Positions 18,701 to 26,265 of a DNA stretch of 46,154 nucleotides are shown here, in pieces. A program made the translations under genes and the position numbers. The notes beneath the pieces were generated by a model that saw only the letters and a list, made by a program, of their open reading frames with translations, was not told the DNA's origin and did not search any database. Position 1 is the first letter of the stretch. Each line of letters starts with the position of its first letter. Source of the stretch: Paracoccaceae bacterium (lineage in GTDB: Bacteria > Pseudomonadota > Alphaproteobacteria > Rhodobacterales > Rhodobacteraceae); contig JASJAR010000016.1 of NCBI GenBank assembly GCA_030066905.1, positions 1-46,154 on the forward strand, read 5' to 3'.

Positions 18701-19349
18701 CGTGTTGCGCACGTCTTCACCCGAGCACTTCATGCCGGCCCTGGTCTCCGAGACGCCCTACGAAATCGACGGCAGCATGTATGGCGACGCGCGCTGGGAC
18801 GAAGACGGCGGCGTGCGCGGCGGCGGGACGACCTTCGAGGGCGACGGCGAGCTGGTGGTGGCCCACCATTGGGGCGACCGCGACCGGTCGGAGGACCGCA
18901 CCATGTCCTTCTGGTTCAAGACCGACGATCTGTCGGAAAACCAGATCATCCTCGACGGCTCCTCGGGCCGGAACAATCCCGACCAGTCGACGTCGATGTA
19001 CATCGAGGACGGCGAGCTTCATGTGGGCCTCGGCTCGACCTGGGGCGGCATGACCTGGGCCAGCACCGACGGCATCGAGGAGGGCAAGTGGCACCATGTG
19101 GTCCTCGCCCAGGACAGCGGCCGGATGGTGACCTATCTCGACGGCGAGAAGTTCGGCGATGCGCCGGCGAGTTCGGGGCTCAACACCATCGGCTGGTCCT
19201 TGGGCAATGCCGACGGCGCGTTTCGCACCGACGGTGAGGTCGACGATCTCGGCGGGCTCCAGGGCGCGGTCGACGAGTTCCGGGTCTACGACCGGGACCT
19301 CAGCGACGCCGAAATCCAGGCGCTGGCCAACGAAAATCTCTACGCCTGA
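12756..19349 (+). CDS. Giant secreted G8/beta-helix protein, type I secretion substrate
   Basis: A 2197-residue acidic multidomain protein. In order: LamG-like 1 (about 45-210); an Asp/Gly-rich linker; LamG-like 2 (about 250-450), a near-duplicate of the first; three cadherin-like repeats starting near 468, 562 and 655 with (N)TAPVAxDD and LLANDTDADGD motifs; a more divergent fourth near 752; a G8 domain from about 897 (GAWSDPATWADGIVPGDEAK); a long right-handed beta-helix-like region (about 1010-1600); a PKD domain (1615-1700, YGWDFDNDGEVDQWG); a carbohydrate-binding-like beta domain (1700-1870); another cadherin-like repeat (1875-1965); and a C-terminal LamG (1968-2197). There is no Sec signal and there are no RTX GGxGxD nonapeptides. 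The exporter genes follow directly. G8 plus beta-helix is the layout of CEMIP/TMEM2 hyaluronan-degrading proteins, so a polysaccharide-binding or -cutting role is possible. Confidence 0.85.
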   Translation: MTSTTTSSAGSTSSLFYLQALDGSADLQSAAPDYGLDQRDDGVVVIEDDADFDLSAGTLTMSVNASDTSSQQGLFSRDARFNNTGGHFSVWIDNGRVFARLQDTSHSYTLSAPIEEGTDTDIAVRFGDDGVSSGFELFIDGVKVDGSDYAGGMAGNDEPVVIGALQWTSGEGTSDSITSVSHATITDVALTDTRLSDADIAAVAEDAGAFYGGETDTSDGNGGDEVGDDAGDGGSDTGETGGTGHTGDGLRDEAVLFLGDLDGADLVQPEGGALTGEEVASNVIVIDNDPAFDLSAGTLTMTVETDDVDARQGLFSRDASFYGGGGHLSVWIEDDEIRVRLQDTSTSYSLRAPIEAGVETDIALRFGDDGTTGGFELFVDGVLVDSSDHTGGIDGNDEPIVIGALQWASSEGTANRIQYHNKGTITDVALTGERLTEAEIAAVADDATAFYLGDAGDGGDTGDTGTVNTAPVAGDDQGFAVETGAEIVIDTAALLANDTDADGDALTITEVDGAELRGSEIVFTAGDTAGPASFSYTVADGQGGSDTGIVSVEVTEPVIQPNTAPVAADDTGFTVETGAELVLDAASLLANDSDADGDALTITAVEGAELRGDQIVFTAGDAAATATIAYTVEDGQGGSDTATVTIDVVEPVSQNNAPMARDDLGFVVEAGETLTIDAAELLANDTDPDGDLLTITAVSGAALQNGQVVFEAGDVEEEVLFTYTVDDGNGGTDTATVSVDVLPASNQGGGGTNAAPVASGATMSMGHGGAPIILDATGEGSDVPGVMVSSTGLLDNVTDADGDRLDVVEISGADNGTVFELPDGNWYYKADDNFSGMEMLTVSVSDGVNPPVEYTHTVHVMPALEHTTHQAPGDEARLAEHLQFLDIAKPSEATHIAVQDGAWSDPATWADGIVPGDEAKVFIPQGMSVDYDIEVGDAPRLDWVRLDGTLDFEPEFDTQMIVDTIVAAPSSTLLIGTEDDPVTGSVDIVFRSDTASIEERDWDPGQFSKGLVAHGTSRVYGEEKAEFVKLDDAMAGDDVLTLREVPENWQVGDRLVLAGTNFDKDGSNEDNTKYQDEVLEITAIDGDEIRFINRSNDAVDGQTTLAYDHARPEGHEERTDIYVANMDRNVTFRSEDGVDTEIEQRGHVMFMHNDDVEVHNAGFEGLGRTDKNEQIDDDGSNVRGRYALHYHKTGDDDLTGKPAEAEGNAVWGSPGWGIVHHDSHLNVTDNVVFDVTGSGIVAEDGTEIGTWENNLVMKTTGHDKGGMGADDLDTTNDDARNRNFDFGFAGEAYWQQGAQQVEMIDNKATSSVFGVNHFRRSDNSTNPEGTREIELRKLGTVAEGGELMVDANGDPLYGPDNQPMVDENGNPRVAVAGEIIPDDLASQYYEQGYGPDDTVSHIATNWKGDTGTEVYNVGTAEATWFNKRSNTADTFHPGHTEDTHRQPDVIQDLEAWNVHNAGVHLQYSSLVEIDNGFLHAAEGSKAAGGDNGSITKDVSYGHALGHNNQGTDLRVEDTYIEGFETGIKVGRPGGTTDNQQLTREGNNTDAKERPTEIRNVTFKDVDEPFAVAGSLHTEVKHTGQPNFSEIEDITNLTPDENSGGMTVGFTYMQVTDEGTLRFTSTSYDWEMDRGDRHGGDGIFAYGWDFDNDGEVDQWGRWAEHDFDVGTHEVGLTVVDASGAEAHTTQTIVVEDEAERHQNMILNGTFEPQAFEYDNHSLMNTIEGAGWAFHQNKWSIDESLGDGGAARSGATTQHHHADLSQHFKDDSVHDGALTLSFDVMNLTAGSETTVRLVGYSGETYRRNGDIQDYALDLSTEYEELVTETITFDGTNTWESFEYTFDVGDGYDHYTLIFDQDGSVAVDNVFMGEADRVIATDDIVRVVDDSTATFDVLSNDRGIGGSELTIVGATSEDGVVTINEDGTLTFEAGDDFKGMGEVDYIVEDATGDRSTATAEVYLDPVSSEDLKLELLMEDGDDGDGVLRTSSPEHFMPALVSETPYEIDGSMYGDARWDEDGGVRGGGTTFEGDGELVVAHHWGDRDRSEDRTMSFWFKTDDLSENQIILDGSSGRNNPDQSTSMYIEDGELHVGLGSTWGGMTWASTDGIEEGKWHHVVLAQDSGRMVTYLDGEKFGDAPASSGLNTIGWSLGNADGAFRTDGEVDDLGGLQGAVDEFRVYDRDLSDAEIQALANENLYA

Positions 19350-19368
19350 CCTTTGCGGGCCGAGCGAG

Positions 19369-19382
19369 GGCGCCGCGGCGCC
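19369..19382 (+). promoter_or_regulatory. Strong GC hairpin between substrate and exporter genes
   Basis: GGCGCC-GC-GGCGCC, a perfect inverted repeat, sits 19 bases after the secreted-protein stop and is followed by TTCCTC. Partial terminators in this position are known in type I secretion operons, where they lower exporter expression relative to substrate. That role here is inference. Confidence 0.4.
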
Positions 19383-19418
19383 TTCCTCGACCCGCGGTCG
19401 GTCTGAGGAGACGTCGCG

Positions 19419-21536
19419 ATGGATTGGAAAACGGGTCCCCGGCCCGACACGCCCCAGGCGCCGCCGCCCGCCGGTCCCACGCGCGGGCGGCCGGATGCGT
19501 CCGAGGAGGGCCGTCTGAGGGCCGTCTTCACCGGCGGCGACCCCGCGGGCGGCGCGCCCAGATCGCGCCCGGCGCCGCACACGCCGGCAAAGCCCAAGGT
19601 CGACCGGCGCCTGCGCGATTTGCTCATGGTCGGCGCCGAGACCCGCAAGGCCGCGCCGGCGCCGATCTCCCCGCGCCCGGCGCCGGAGGACCCGCGGCTC
19701 ACCGACGTCCTGGCCCGCGGGGCGAGCGCGCAAAAGGAGGCGCTGGCGCCTGGGCCGACGCCGCCCGCGCCCGAAGCCACGCGCACCGGCAAACGCAATA
19801 TTGCCGCCCCGCGGGCCGAAACCCGCCCCGAGACGCTTCGTTCTGTACTGAAATCCTGCCGGCCCGAGCTTTATGGCGTCGCCCTCTTCAGCGCGGTGAT
19901 GAACATCCTGATGCTCACCGGTCCGCTCTTCATGCTCCAGGTCTACGACCGGGTCCTGTCGAGCGGCTCGGCCGCCACGCTTCTGGTGCTCTTTTCCATC
20001 GTCGTCTTCCTTTATGGCGTTATGGGCGTGCTCGATAACCTCCGGGGCCGGGTGCTGGGGCGGATCGGGGCGGCGTTCCAGGCCCGGCTCGACCGGCGGG
20101 TCTTCGACACGGTGCTTAAGGAGGCCCGCACCCCGGCCGCCCGGCTGGCACCGGCCACGGGCCTCCGCGACCTCGCCAATGTCCAGGCCTTCCTCTCCTC
20201 GCCGATGCTCGGGGCGATCTTCGATCTTCCCTGGACGCCGCTCTTTGTCGTCCTCCTTTTCATCTTCCACCCGATGCTGGGGCAACTGGCCCTCTTCGGC
20301 GGCGCCACACTCATCGCCCTCGCGATCCTCAACCAGGTCCTCACCCGCAATGCTCAAGCCGAGGCCGACAAGCTTCTCGGCCAGGCCGAGGCCGCCGGCG
20401 ACCGGATGCGGCGGGAAATCGAGACCCTGCGCGGGCTCGGCATGGTCGCCCCGATGGCCGAGCGCTGGACCGCCACCCGGGCCGAGGCGCTCGGTGCGCG
20501 GATGGCCTCGACCGATATCGGCGGCCGTCTCACCTCGGCGACGAAGGCGCTCAGGCTCCTTCTGCAATCGGCAATGCTGGCGATGGGGGCCTGGCTGGCG
20601 CTTCGTGGAGAATTGTCGCCCGGCATGATGATCGCCGGGACGATCCTTTTGGGTCGCGCGCTCGCTCCGGTCGAGCAATCGATCGGCCAATGGGGGGCGG
20701 TGCAGCGCGCCCATGGGGCCTGGACCCGGCTCGGCGAGCTTCTCGCCAAGGCCGAAGACGACGCACCGCCAATGCCCCTGCCGCGCCCCGAGGGTCGCTT
20801 CGAAGTGAACGGTCTCACCGTCGTCCCCCCGGGCCAGACCGCGCCGACGCTGCAAGGGATCGGGTTCGACCTCGAACCGGGCGAGGCGATGGCGGTCATC
20901 GGTCCCAGTGCATCGGGTAAGTCGACGCTCGCGCGCGCGCTGGCCGGCGTCTGGCCGGCGGCCAAGGGCGAGCCCCGGCTCGGCGGTGCCGAGATCGGCC
21001 AATACGACTCGGATGTCTACGGTCGCCTCATCGGCTATCTGCCCCAGGACATCAGCCTTCTGCCCGGCTCGGTGCACGAAAACATCGCCCGGTTCGAACC
21101 GGACGCGCCCCCCGAAAAGGTGGTCGCGGCCGCCGAGGCAGCCGGCGCCCATGAGATGATCCTCGCCCTTGCGGAAGGATACAACACCAAGCTCCACGAC
21201 GCCGGCGGCGGGCTCTCGGGCGGCCAGCGCCAGCGCATCGCGCTCGCCCGCGCGCTTTACGACAATCCAGCCGTCCTCATCCTCGACGAGCCCAACGCCA
21301 ATCTCGACGACAAGGGGCTGCGCGCCCTCAACGAGGCGATCTCGACGGCGAAGGCCGCCGGTCAATCGGTGGTGATCATCGCCCATCGCCAAACGGCCCT
21401 TGCCCAATGCGAAAAGGTGCTGATGCTCGCCCAGGGCCGGATGCAGGCCTTCGGGCCCCGCGAGGAGGTGGTCGCCCAATTCATGCGCGCCAAGGCCGAA
21501 GCGCCGAGGGCGCGCGAGAAGATGGCGGGGAGGTAG
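19419..21536 (+). CDS. Type I secretion permease/ATPase, PrtD family, with long N-terminal extension
   Basis: The inner-membrane ABC exporter of the type I system, 705 residues. The membrane domain begins near residue 150 (LFSAVMNILMLTGPLFMLQV YDRVLSSGS). The ATPase has Walker A GPSASGKST (495-503), signature LSGGQRQR (about 599) and Walker B VLILDEP (about 619). PrtD-type exporters are usually 570-590 residues. The excess is a Pro/Ala/Arg-rich, probably disordered N-terminus of about 130 residues with two loosely similar units (RRLRDLLMVGA, PRLTDVLARGA). The ATG has GAGGAG upstream and follows the secreted-protein gene by 69 bases. The outer-membrane TolC-like partner is not in the window. 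Confidence 0.92.
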   Translation: MDWKTGPRPDTPQAPPPAGPTRGRPDASEEGRLRAVFTGGDPAGGAPRSRPAPHTPAKPKVDRRLRDLLMVGAETRKAAPAPISPRPAPEDPRLTDVLARGASAQKEALAPGPTPPAPEATRTGKRNIAAPRAETRPETLRSVLKSCRPELYGVALFSAVMNILMLTGPLFMLQVYDRVLSSGSAATLLVLFSIVVFLYGVMGVLDNLRGRVLGRIGAAFQARLDRRVFDTVLKEARTPAARLAPATGLRDLANVQAFLSSPMLGAIFDLPWTPLFVVLLFIFHPMLGQLALFGGATLIALAILNQVLTRNAQAEADKLLGQAEAAGDRMRREIETLRGLGMVAPMAERWTATRAEALGARMASTDIGGRLTSATKALRLLLQSAMLAMGAWLALRGELSPGMMIAGTILLGRALAPVEQSIGQWGAVQRAHGAWTRLGELLAKAEDDAPPMPLPRPEGRFEVNGLTVVPPGQTAPTLQGIGFDLEPGEAMAVIGPSASGKSTLARALAGVWPAAKGEPRLGGAEIGQYDSDVYGRLIGYLPQDISLLPGSVHENIARFEPDAPPEKVVAAAEAAGAHEMILALAEGYNTKLHDAGGGLSGGQRQRIALARALYDNPAVLILDEPNANLDDKGLRALNEAISTAKAAGQSVVIIAHRQTALAQCEKVLMLAQGRMQAFGPREEVVAQFMRAKAEAPRAREKMAGR

Positions 21537-21539
21537 AGG

Positions 21540-22835
21540 ATGCACAGCGACTGGTCTGCCAAAGCCCATATCCGCCGGGGCACAATCGTTGTTGCGACCT
21601 GCATTCTCGGGCTCGGCCTCTGGGCGGGGCTTGCGCGGATCAGCGGCGCAGTGGTCGCACCGGGCGTCGTCGAGATCGAGGCGCGCCAGCAGAAGGTGCA
21701 GCATGCCGAGGGTGGGATCGTCGCCGAGATCCTTGCGCGCAACGGCGAGGCGCTTCTCGCCGAGGCCCCGCTTCTGAGGCTCGACGACACCCACATCGCC
21801 GCCGAGATCGCAATCGTCACCCGCGCCCATTCCGAGGTCCGGGCAAGGGCGACGCGCCTTGAGGCCGAGCTTCGCCGCGACGCCACACTCACCTTCGCCC
21901 CGGACCTTCTCGCCCGCGCCGCGAGCAACCCCGAACTCGCCCACATCCTCGACGAGGAGCGCCGGCTTTTCGCCGCCCGCCAGGCGGTCCTGGCCCAGAC
22001 GGATGCCCAATGGCAGGCCCGCATCGCCCAGACCGAGGCCTCGATCCTCGGGATCGACCGCCAGCTTGCCGCGACACGGCGGCTTCTGGGGATCGCCGAG
22101 GCCGACCTCGCCACTCAGGAGGAGCTTTTCAAACAGGGGCTCGTCAAACAGACCGCCGTCACACGGCTGCAACGCGAACAGGTCGATCTCGCCGGCCAGG
22201 TCGGGGCGCTCGAAGCCCGGATCGGCGAGGCGAAAAGCGCCATCGCCGGTTACGAGCTCGAACGTCTCGGGGTCGGCATAAAGGCCGACGAGGCCGCCCA
22301 GAGCGAGTTGCGCGAGATCGGGCCGGAACTGGCCGACCTCGCCGAGCGGCTGAGGGTCCTCGAAGTCCGTCAGGATCGGTTGACCCTGCGCGCGCCCATG
22401 GCCGGCGTCGTCCACGACCTTCAGGTCTCGACCTTGGGCAGCGTCATCCCCGCCGGCGGTACGGTCGCCGCCATTGTCCCCGACGCCTCGGGTCTCGTTC
22501 TGTCGATGCGCCTCAACCCCGCCGAGATTGACCGTGTCTGGGTCGGGCAGGGGGCCACGATCCGCTTTCCCGCCCTCAACGCAAGGGTCACGCCCGATGT
22601 CGACGGGGTGGTGACGGAGGTCGCCGCCGACATCATCACCGACGAGGTGAGCGGCGAGCGATACTATGCCGTCCGCATCGATCTCGCCGAGAGCGCCGCC
22701 GACGCGATCCCGCTCGACCGGCTGATCCCGGGCATGCCGGCCGAAGCCTATCTCGAAGTCGAGGCCCGCACGGTGCTGTCCTATCTTCTGAAGCCGGCGA
22801 CGGACCACCTCGCCCGGGCGATGAAGGAGCGCTAG
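21540..22835 (+). CDS. HlyD-family type I secretion adaptor, PrtE type
   Basis: The periplasmic adaptor joining the exporter ATPase to the outer-membrane channel, 431 residues. It has one N-terminal membrane helix (about 13-32), then the family hallmark GVVEIEARQQKVQHAEGGIV, a long alpha-helical hairpin (about 90-280), and the lipoyl/beta-barrel return LRAPMAGVVHDLQVSTLG. The C-terminus ends in PGMPAEAYLEVEARTVLSYL LKP, as in HlyD/PrtE. It starts three bases after the ATPase stop with an overlapping purine-rich ribosome site, so translation is coupled. Confidence 0.93.
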   Translation: MHSDWSAKAHIRRGTIVVATCILGLGLWAGLARISGAVVAPGVVEIEARQQKVQHAEGGIVAEILARNGEALLAEAPLLRLDDTHIAAEIAIVTRAHSEVRARATRLEAELRRDATLTFAPDLLARAASNPELAHILDEERRLFAARQAVLAQTDAQWQARIAQTEASILGIDRQLAATRRLLGIAEADLATQEELFKQGLVKQTAVTRLQREQVDLAGQVGALEARIGEAKSAIAGYELERLGVGIKADEAAQSELREIGPELADLAERLRVLEVRQDRLTLRAPMAGVVHDLQVSTLGSVIPAGGTVAAIVPDASGLVLSMRLNPAEIDRVWVGQGATIRFPALNARVTPDVDGVVTEVAADIITDEVSGERYYAVRIDLAESAADAIPLDRLIPGMPAEAYLEVEARTVLSYLLKPATDHLARAMKER

Positions 22836-23726
22836 GGGCGTCGTCCGGGCCGGACGCTTGGCCTGCATCGGATGGTTCGCAAGGCGGTGCCGGGCCCGCA
22901 GTATCGTAAGATGGATGCGGTTCGGACCAGTCCGCCCCCCGCTGAAGACTGGCCCGTCCGCGTCACCGAGGTCGGGGGGCTGTTCGTCGGGCGTCCCGGT
23001 TAGGCCGATGAGCAGAAAGACACCGACGGGAAACACCGCCTTGAGCGACCAAGGCGAGGCCGATAGCTCGCTCTCCCTGGGGTGGTCCGACAGCAAACGC
23101 CCTATCATCAGCACTCCGAACTCTCCTAGCGACGGGTGGGTCCGGACCCCCAGCCGCCGATGATGAGCGCAAGCGCCCGGCGCGATGCGACGCTCGCGGG
23201 TATCGGCGATCCGAGCGCGGCGGCGACCAATGACGAGTTGCAACGCACGGTGGCCGGGGCCGGCGTGGAAGCGGGGATCGTGGCCGAAGATATCGACGCC
23301 TCAGGCCATGTGGCCGCAGGCACCGGTGCGTTCGCCATCGGCCTCGACGCCATCGGAGTGAACGGCGGGGCGATCCACATCGCCGTTGATGTGATCTCGA
23401 CCGAGGACGGCCGCTGGAACCGATTGACGAGGCGTGTCAGGAACTCTGTGTATCGACCGCCGGCCCAGTTCCCGTTCGACCGCCTTCAGCGGCCCATGTT
23501 CGGGGTGGGCCAGACCGAAGCGCCCGACGATAACGATGAAACGCCTGACGGACAGGCGCGCGCCCTGGCCGGTGGGTCCCGGGAACAGGCAACTGGCCAT
23601 GGCCGGACGCCCCATTGACCGCGATCAACTCCGAAGGCGGCCGTATCGGTAACACCTTCTGCGGTCGACGAAAGGCTTGGCAGGCAGCGAAGGAACGGTC
23701 GGTGAAGTACCAGCAGGAGCAGCATC
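22836..23726. other. Region without a confident gene
   Basis: About 890 bases after the secretion operon. Several frames stay open on both strands but none gives a recognisable family. The most coding-like are a plus-strand frame from ATG 23163 to 23618, and a minus-strand frame from ATG 23108, preceded by GGAG, with one hydrophobic segment (SLKAVFPVGVFLLIGLTG). Third-position GC is similar in overlapping frames, so codon use does not decide. This may be decayed coding sequence. An AGGAG at 23715-23719 serves the next gene. Confidence 0.35.
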
Positions 23727-24977
23727 GTGACTGAGCGCGAGTTCGACGTCGTCCTCTGGGGCGCCACCGGCGCCACCGGTCGCCGTGCTGCGCACCATCT
23801 GGCCCGGCGCTGCGGCGAAAGCGCGATAAGGCTCGCCATCGGGGGCCGAAACGCGGAGAAACTGGAAGCTCTTCGCGCCACGTTGCCGGCAAAGGAAGCT
23901 GTTCTCGCCGTTCTCGTAGGCGACAGTCACGACGCGGCGTTTATGGCGCAGATAGCCGGTCGAACGAGGGTGTTGGTCTCGACCGTCGGGCCATTTGCAC
24001 TCCACGGCAGCGAGTTGGTCGCAGCCTCTGCACAGCACGGCACCCATTACTGCGATCTGACGGCTGAACCGCAATGGATGCGCCTGATGATCGACACGCA
24101 TCAGGACGCAGCCCGGCAGACCGGCGCCCGGATCGTGCATGCCTGCGGGCATGACTCGATCCCGTCCGATCTTGGCGTGCAGTTCCTGCAAGAGGCGGCG
24201 ATGCACCGCGCCGGCGCTCCCTGCGGACGCATCGCCACCCGTGTGACGCGCATGAAGGGCGGCTTCAGCGGAGGCACGGCCGCGAGCTTTCTGAACGCGA
24301 TGAAGCTGCGGGAAACCGATCCGGATTTCGACCGGCTGTCGCGAGACCCCTATGCGCTCTGCCCGGAAGGAGAGCGCGACGGCCCCGACGGCCCTGACCG
24401 GATGATGCCGGTCGAGGTGACGTGGGATGCCGACATGGAGGCCTGGACGAAGCCGTACTTCATGGGCCCGATGAACTCCAAGGTCGTGCGGCGCAGCAAT
24501 GCGATCATGGGCTATCCCTACGGCCGCGGTTTCCGGTACGAGGAGACGGAACTGACGCGCGGCGGGGCCGGCGGCTGGTGGGCGGCCATGCGCGGGACCC
24601 TCCTTGGCCGGATGCTCCTCACGGCGATGGCCATTCCACGGACGCGCGATTTTCTTCAACGAAGCGTTCTGCCCAAATCCGGAGAAGGGCCGAGCAAAGA
24701 GGTTCGGGAATCCGGCTCTTATGAACTGGTGTTGGTGGGGCAGACAGCCGATGGCCGCGTGCTGAAGGCCCGCGTCACCGGACAGGGGGATCCGGGCGTC
24801 CGATCGACGACATTGATGCTGACCGAGGCCGCCCTTTGTCTTGCTGAGGACGAGGACAAACTCCCCGTTGGCGGTGGCTTCTGGACCCCGGCATCGGCAA
24901 TGGGCGTGTTGCTGAGAGACCGGATCGTCGCGCATGCCGGATTGACGTTTGAGATCATCCCCGCCGCGCCGGCCTGA
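23727..24977 (+). CDS. Saccharopine-dehydrogenase-like NAD(P)-binding protein (trans-acting enoyl reductase type)
   Basis: 416 residues starting at GTG 23727 with AGGAG seven bases upstream. The N-terminus FDVVLWGATGATGRRAAHHL is a Rossmann GxxGxxG motif of the saccharopine dehydrogenase NADP-binding family. VLVSTVGPFALHG, YCDLTAEPQWMR and the central GHDSIPSDLGV are characteristic of the trans-acting enoyl reductase subgroup (mycobacterial Rv2449c/Rv2953-like and plant homologues). A reductase acting on a lipid or polyketide is the family-level suggestion; the true substrate is unknown. It stands alone on the plus strand, with the next two genes on the opposite strand. Confidence 0.85.
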   Translation: MTEREFDVVLWGATGATGRRAAHHLARRCGESAIRLAIGGRNAEKLEALRATLPAKEAVLAVLVGDSHDAAFMAQIAGRTRVLVSTVGPFALHGSELVAASAQHGTHYCDLTAEPQWMRLMIDTHQDAARQTGARIVHACGHDSIPSDLGVQFLQEAAMHRAGAPCGRIATRVTRMKGGFSGGTAASFLNAMKLRETDPDFDRLSRDPYALCPEGERDGPDGPDRMMPVEVTWDADMEAWTKPYFMGPMNSKVVRRSNAIMGYPYGRGFRYEETELTRGGAGGWWAAMRGTLLGRMLLTAMAIPRTRDFLQRSVLPKSGEGPSKEVRESGSYELVLVGQTADGRVLKARVTGQGDPGVRSTTLMLTEAALCLAEDEDKLPVGGGFWTPASAMGVLLRDRIVAHAGLTFEIIPAAPA

Positions 24978-25172
24978 CGGGTGCCCGCGATCCGCATGGC
25001 CTGTCCCGGGCCCAAGCGCCGTCGGGAGGCATAGCGCGACCCTCCGCCCAATCAAGGCCGAGGCCTTCCCGCCACCGGGCAGCGCCTGTGGGAGCCAGTT
25101 CAACGGGCTCCCGGCGGTCGCCATCGCACCTGTTCCCCGCGCCGGGCAACGGGGTCTGCGTGGCCCCAATTC

Positions 25173-25529
25173 TCACGGTTTGAGCCCGCTGCACTGATGG
25201 ATGAACCCCGCCAAAAGGTCCTCATCGACAGGGCTGCCGGGAACGACGCGGACGTGCTTGCTCGGATTGCCCGACCCTTGCAGCACGCCACCGGGGTCAG
25301 CAAGATCGGCGCTTCGCAGGAAACCGACATTCACATGCCGCTTCGCGCCGAAGAGGTAGAGGACGGGCACGCCATGGGCGTTGAGGAACACCGGTACCCC
25401 GTAATCGAGATCCTCCGTCGCGCCCGGCATGGTCGCGTGAATGAAGCTTCGCAGGTCGTCGAGCAACGGTCTGACCTCCGGGCTGCGCGTGCTCAGGTAG
25501 TCGTCTACGGAAGCGTATTTTCGAGCCAT
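25173..25529 (-). CDS. DUF1801-family protein
   Basis: A 118-residue protein with the DUF1801 (YdhG-like) pattern: VDDYLSTRSPEVRPLLDDLR SFI near the N-terminus, then EDLDYGVPVFLNAHGVPVLYL and HVNVGFLRSADL. The family is small, soluble and of unknown biochemical function. The ATG at 25529 is preceded on the minus strand by GGGGGA. It lies 9 bases downstream of the flavodoxin gene on the same strand, so the two probably share a transcript. Confidence 0.85.
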   Translation of the reverse strand: MARKYASVDDYLSTRSPEVRPLLDDLRSFIHATMPGATEDLDYGVPVFLNAHGVPVLYLFGAKRHVNVGFLRSADLADPGGVLQGSGNPSKHVRVVPGSPVDEDLLAGFIHQCSGLKP

Positions 25530-25538
25530 CTCGTCCCC

Positions 25539-26075
25539 CTAGACAATTGCTGCGGGCGGCGGAGCCTCTCGCTGACGGGCCTTGAGCTCTTCTGCCAGTT
25601 CCACGACCGGCGCGATGCTGTCTTTGTCCATGTAGTCGAACCCGTTGCGTTCTTCCTCGCTGGCCACGGGGTCGGGGTTACGCCAGGCGGCGATCAGCAG
25701 CATCGCCCTGTCGTACCACGATAGCTCGCCGGGGATCTGCCGTCCGCGCAGCGCAACGTGGTTTGCGTTGGAAATGAAGTCCGCAGGCAAGCTGTCGCCG
25801 ACCCAGGCGTCCAGTTTCGGGCCCGGCGGCGCACCGGAGACCGTGACGATGACGATGGGCTTGCCTTCGAGCGCCGGGAGAGCCTTCTGCACCCAGTCGG
25901 CCATCAGCAGCTTGTAGTAGATCACCGGCGTCACGAGGATCAGAAAGTCGTAGGCACCCGGATCGACATCGTCCCGTCTCACGTTGGACACGGGCAATCC
26001 GGTCGCCTCGCCAATCCACCCGGCATATTCGGCCGTGCTGCCGTATTTGGTGTCGTAGAAAACCGCGCCCTTCAT
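25539..26075 (-). CDS. Flavodoxin-domain protein
   Basis: 178 residues starting MKGAVFYDTKYGSTAEYAGW, where the TKYGSTAEYA loop is the FMN phosphate-binding site of the flavodoxin superfamily. YDFLILVTPVIYYKLLMADW and PIVIVTVSGAPPG are the later FMN-contact strands. The form is that of Flavodoxin_5/HemG-like proteins, with a C-terminal extension of about 40 charged residues. An electron-transfer or quinone-reductase role is likely; the partner is unknown. It is divergent from the plus-strand gene at 26266; the 190 bases between them hold both promoters. Confidence 0.82.
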   Translation of the reverse strand: MKGAVFYDTKYGSTAEYAGWIGEATGLPVSNVRRDDVDPGAYDFLILVTPVIYYKLLMADWVQKALPALEGKPIVIVTVSGAPPGPKLDAWVGDSLPADFISNANHVALRGRQIPGELSWYDRAMLLIAAWRNPDPVASEEERNGFDYMDKDSIAPVVELAEELKARQREAPPPAAIV

Positions 26076-26265
26076 TCCCTTGTCCCGCCGATCCCTGCCA
26101 GGCCGACGCTCACGCTCGGCGATCCATCCCTGCCGCGGACCGGCTGAGAGGTCCTTGCGAAAAGTCAGTTGGGGTCGTTTCGTTGCCCGCTAGCGTCTCG
26201 AACGACGCCGCCGGGTCCGGCGGCTTGAGGCTCTTGTTCCGGAGGGTCTGGGCAAAGAGGGGGCG

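Noticed and set aside
12756..19349. RTX toxin annotation for the secreted protein
   Set aside because: No GGxGxD nonapeptide arrays are present; DTDADGD motifs belong to cadherin-like calcium sites.
18717..23243. Minus-strand open frame of 1508 codons
   Set aside because: It lies antisense to the T1SS ATPase and HlyD genes, which have complete family motifs; the antisense product is Arg/Asp/Gly-rich with no domains. Long antisense frames are expected in high-GC coding DNA.
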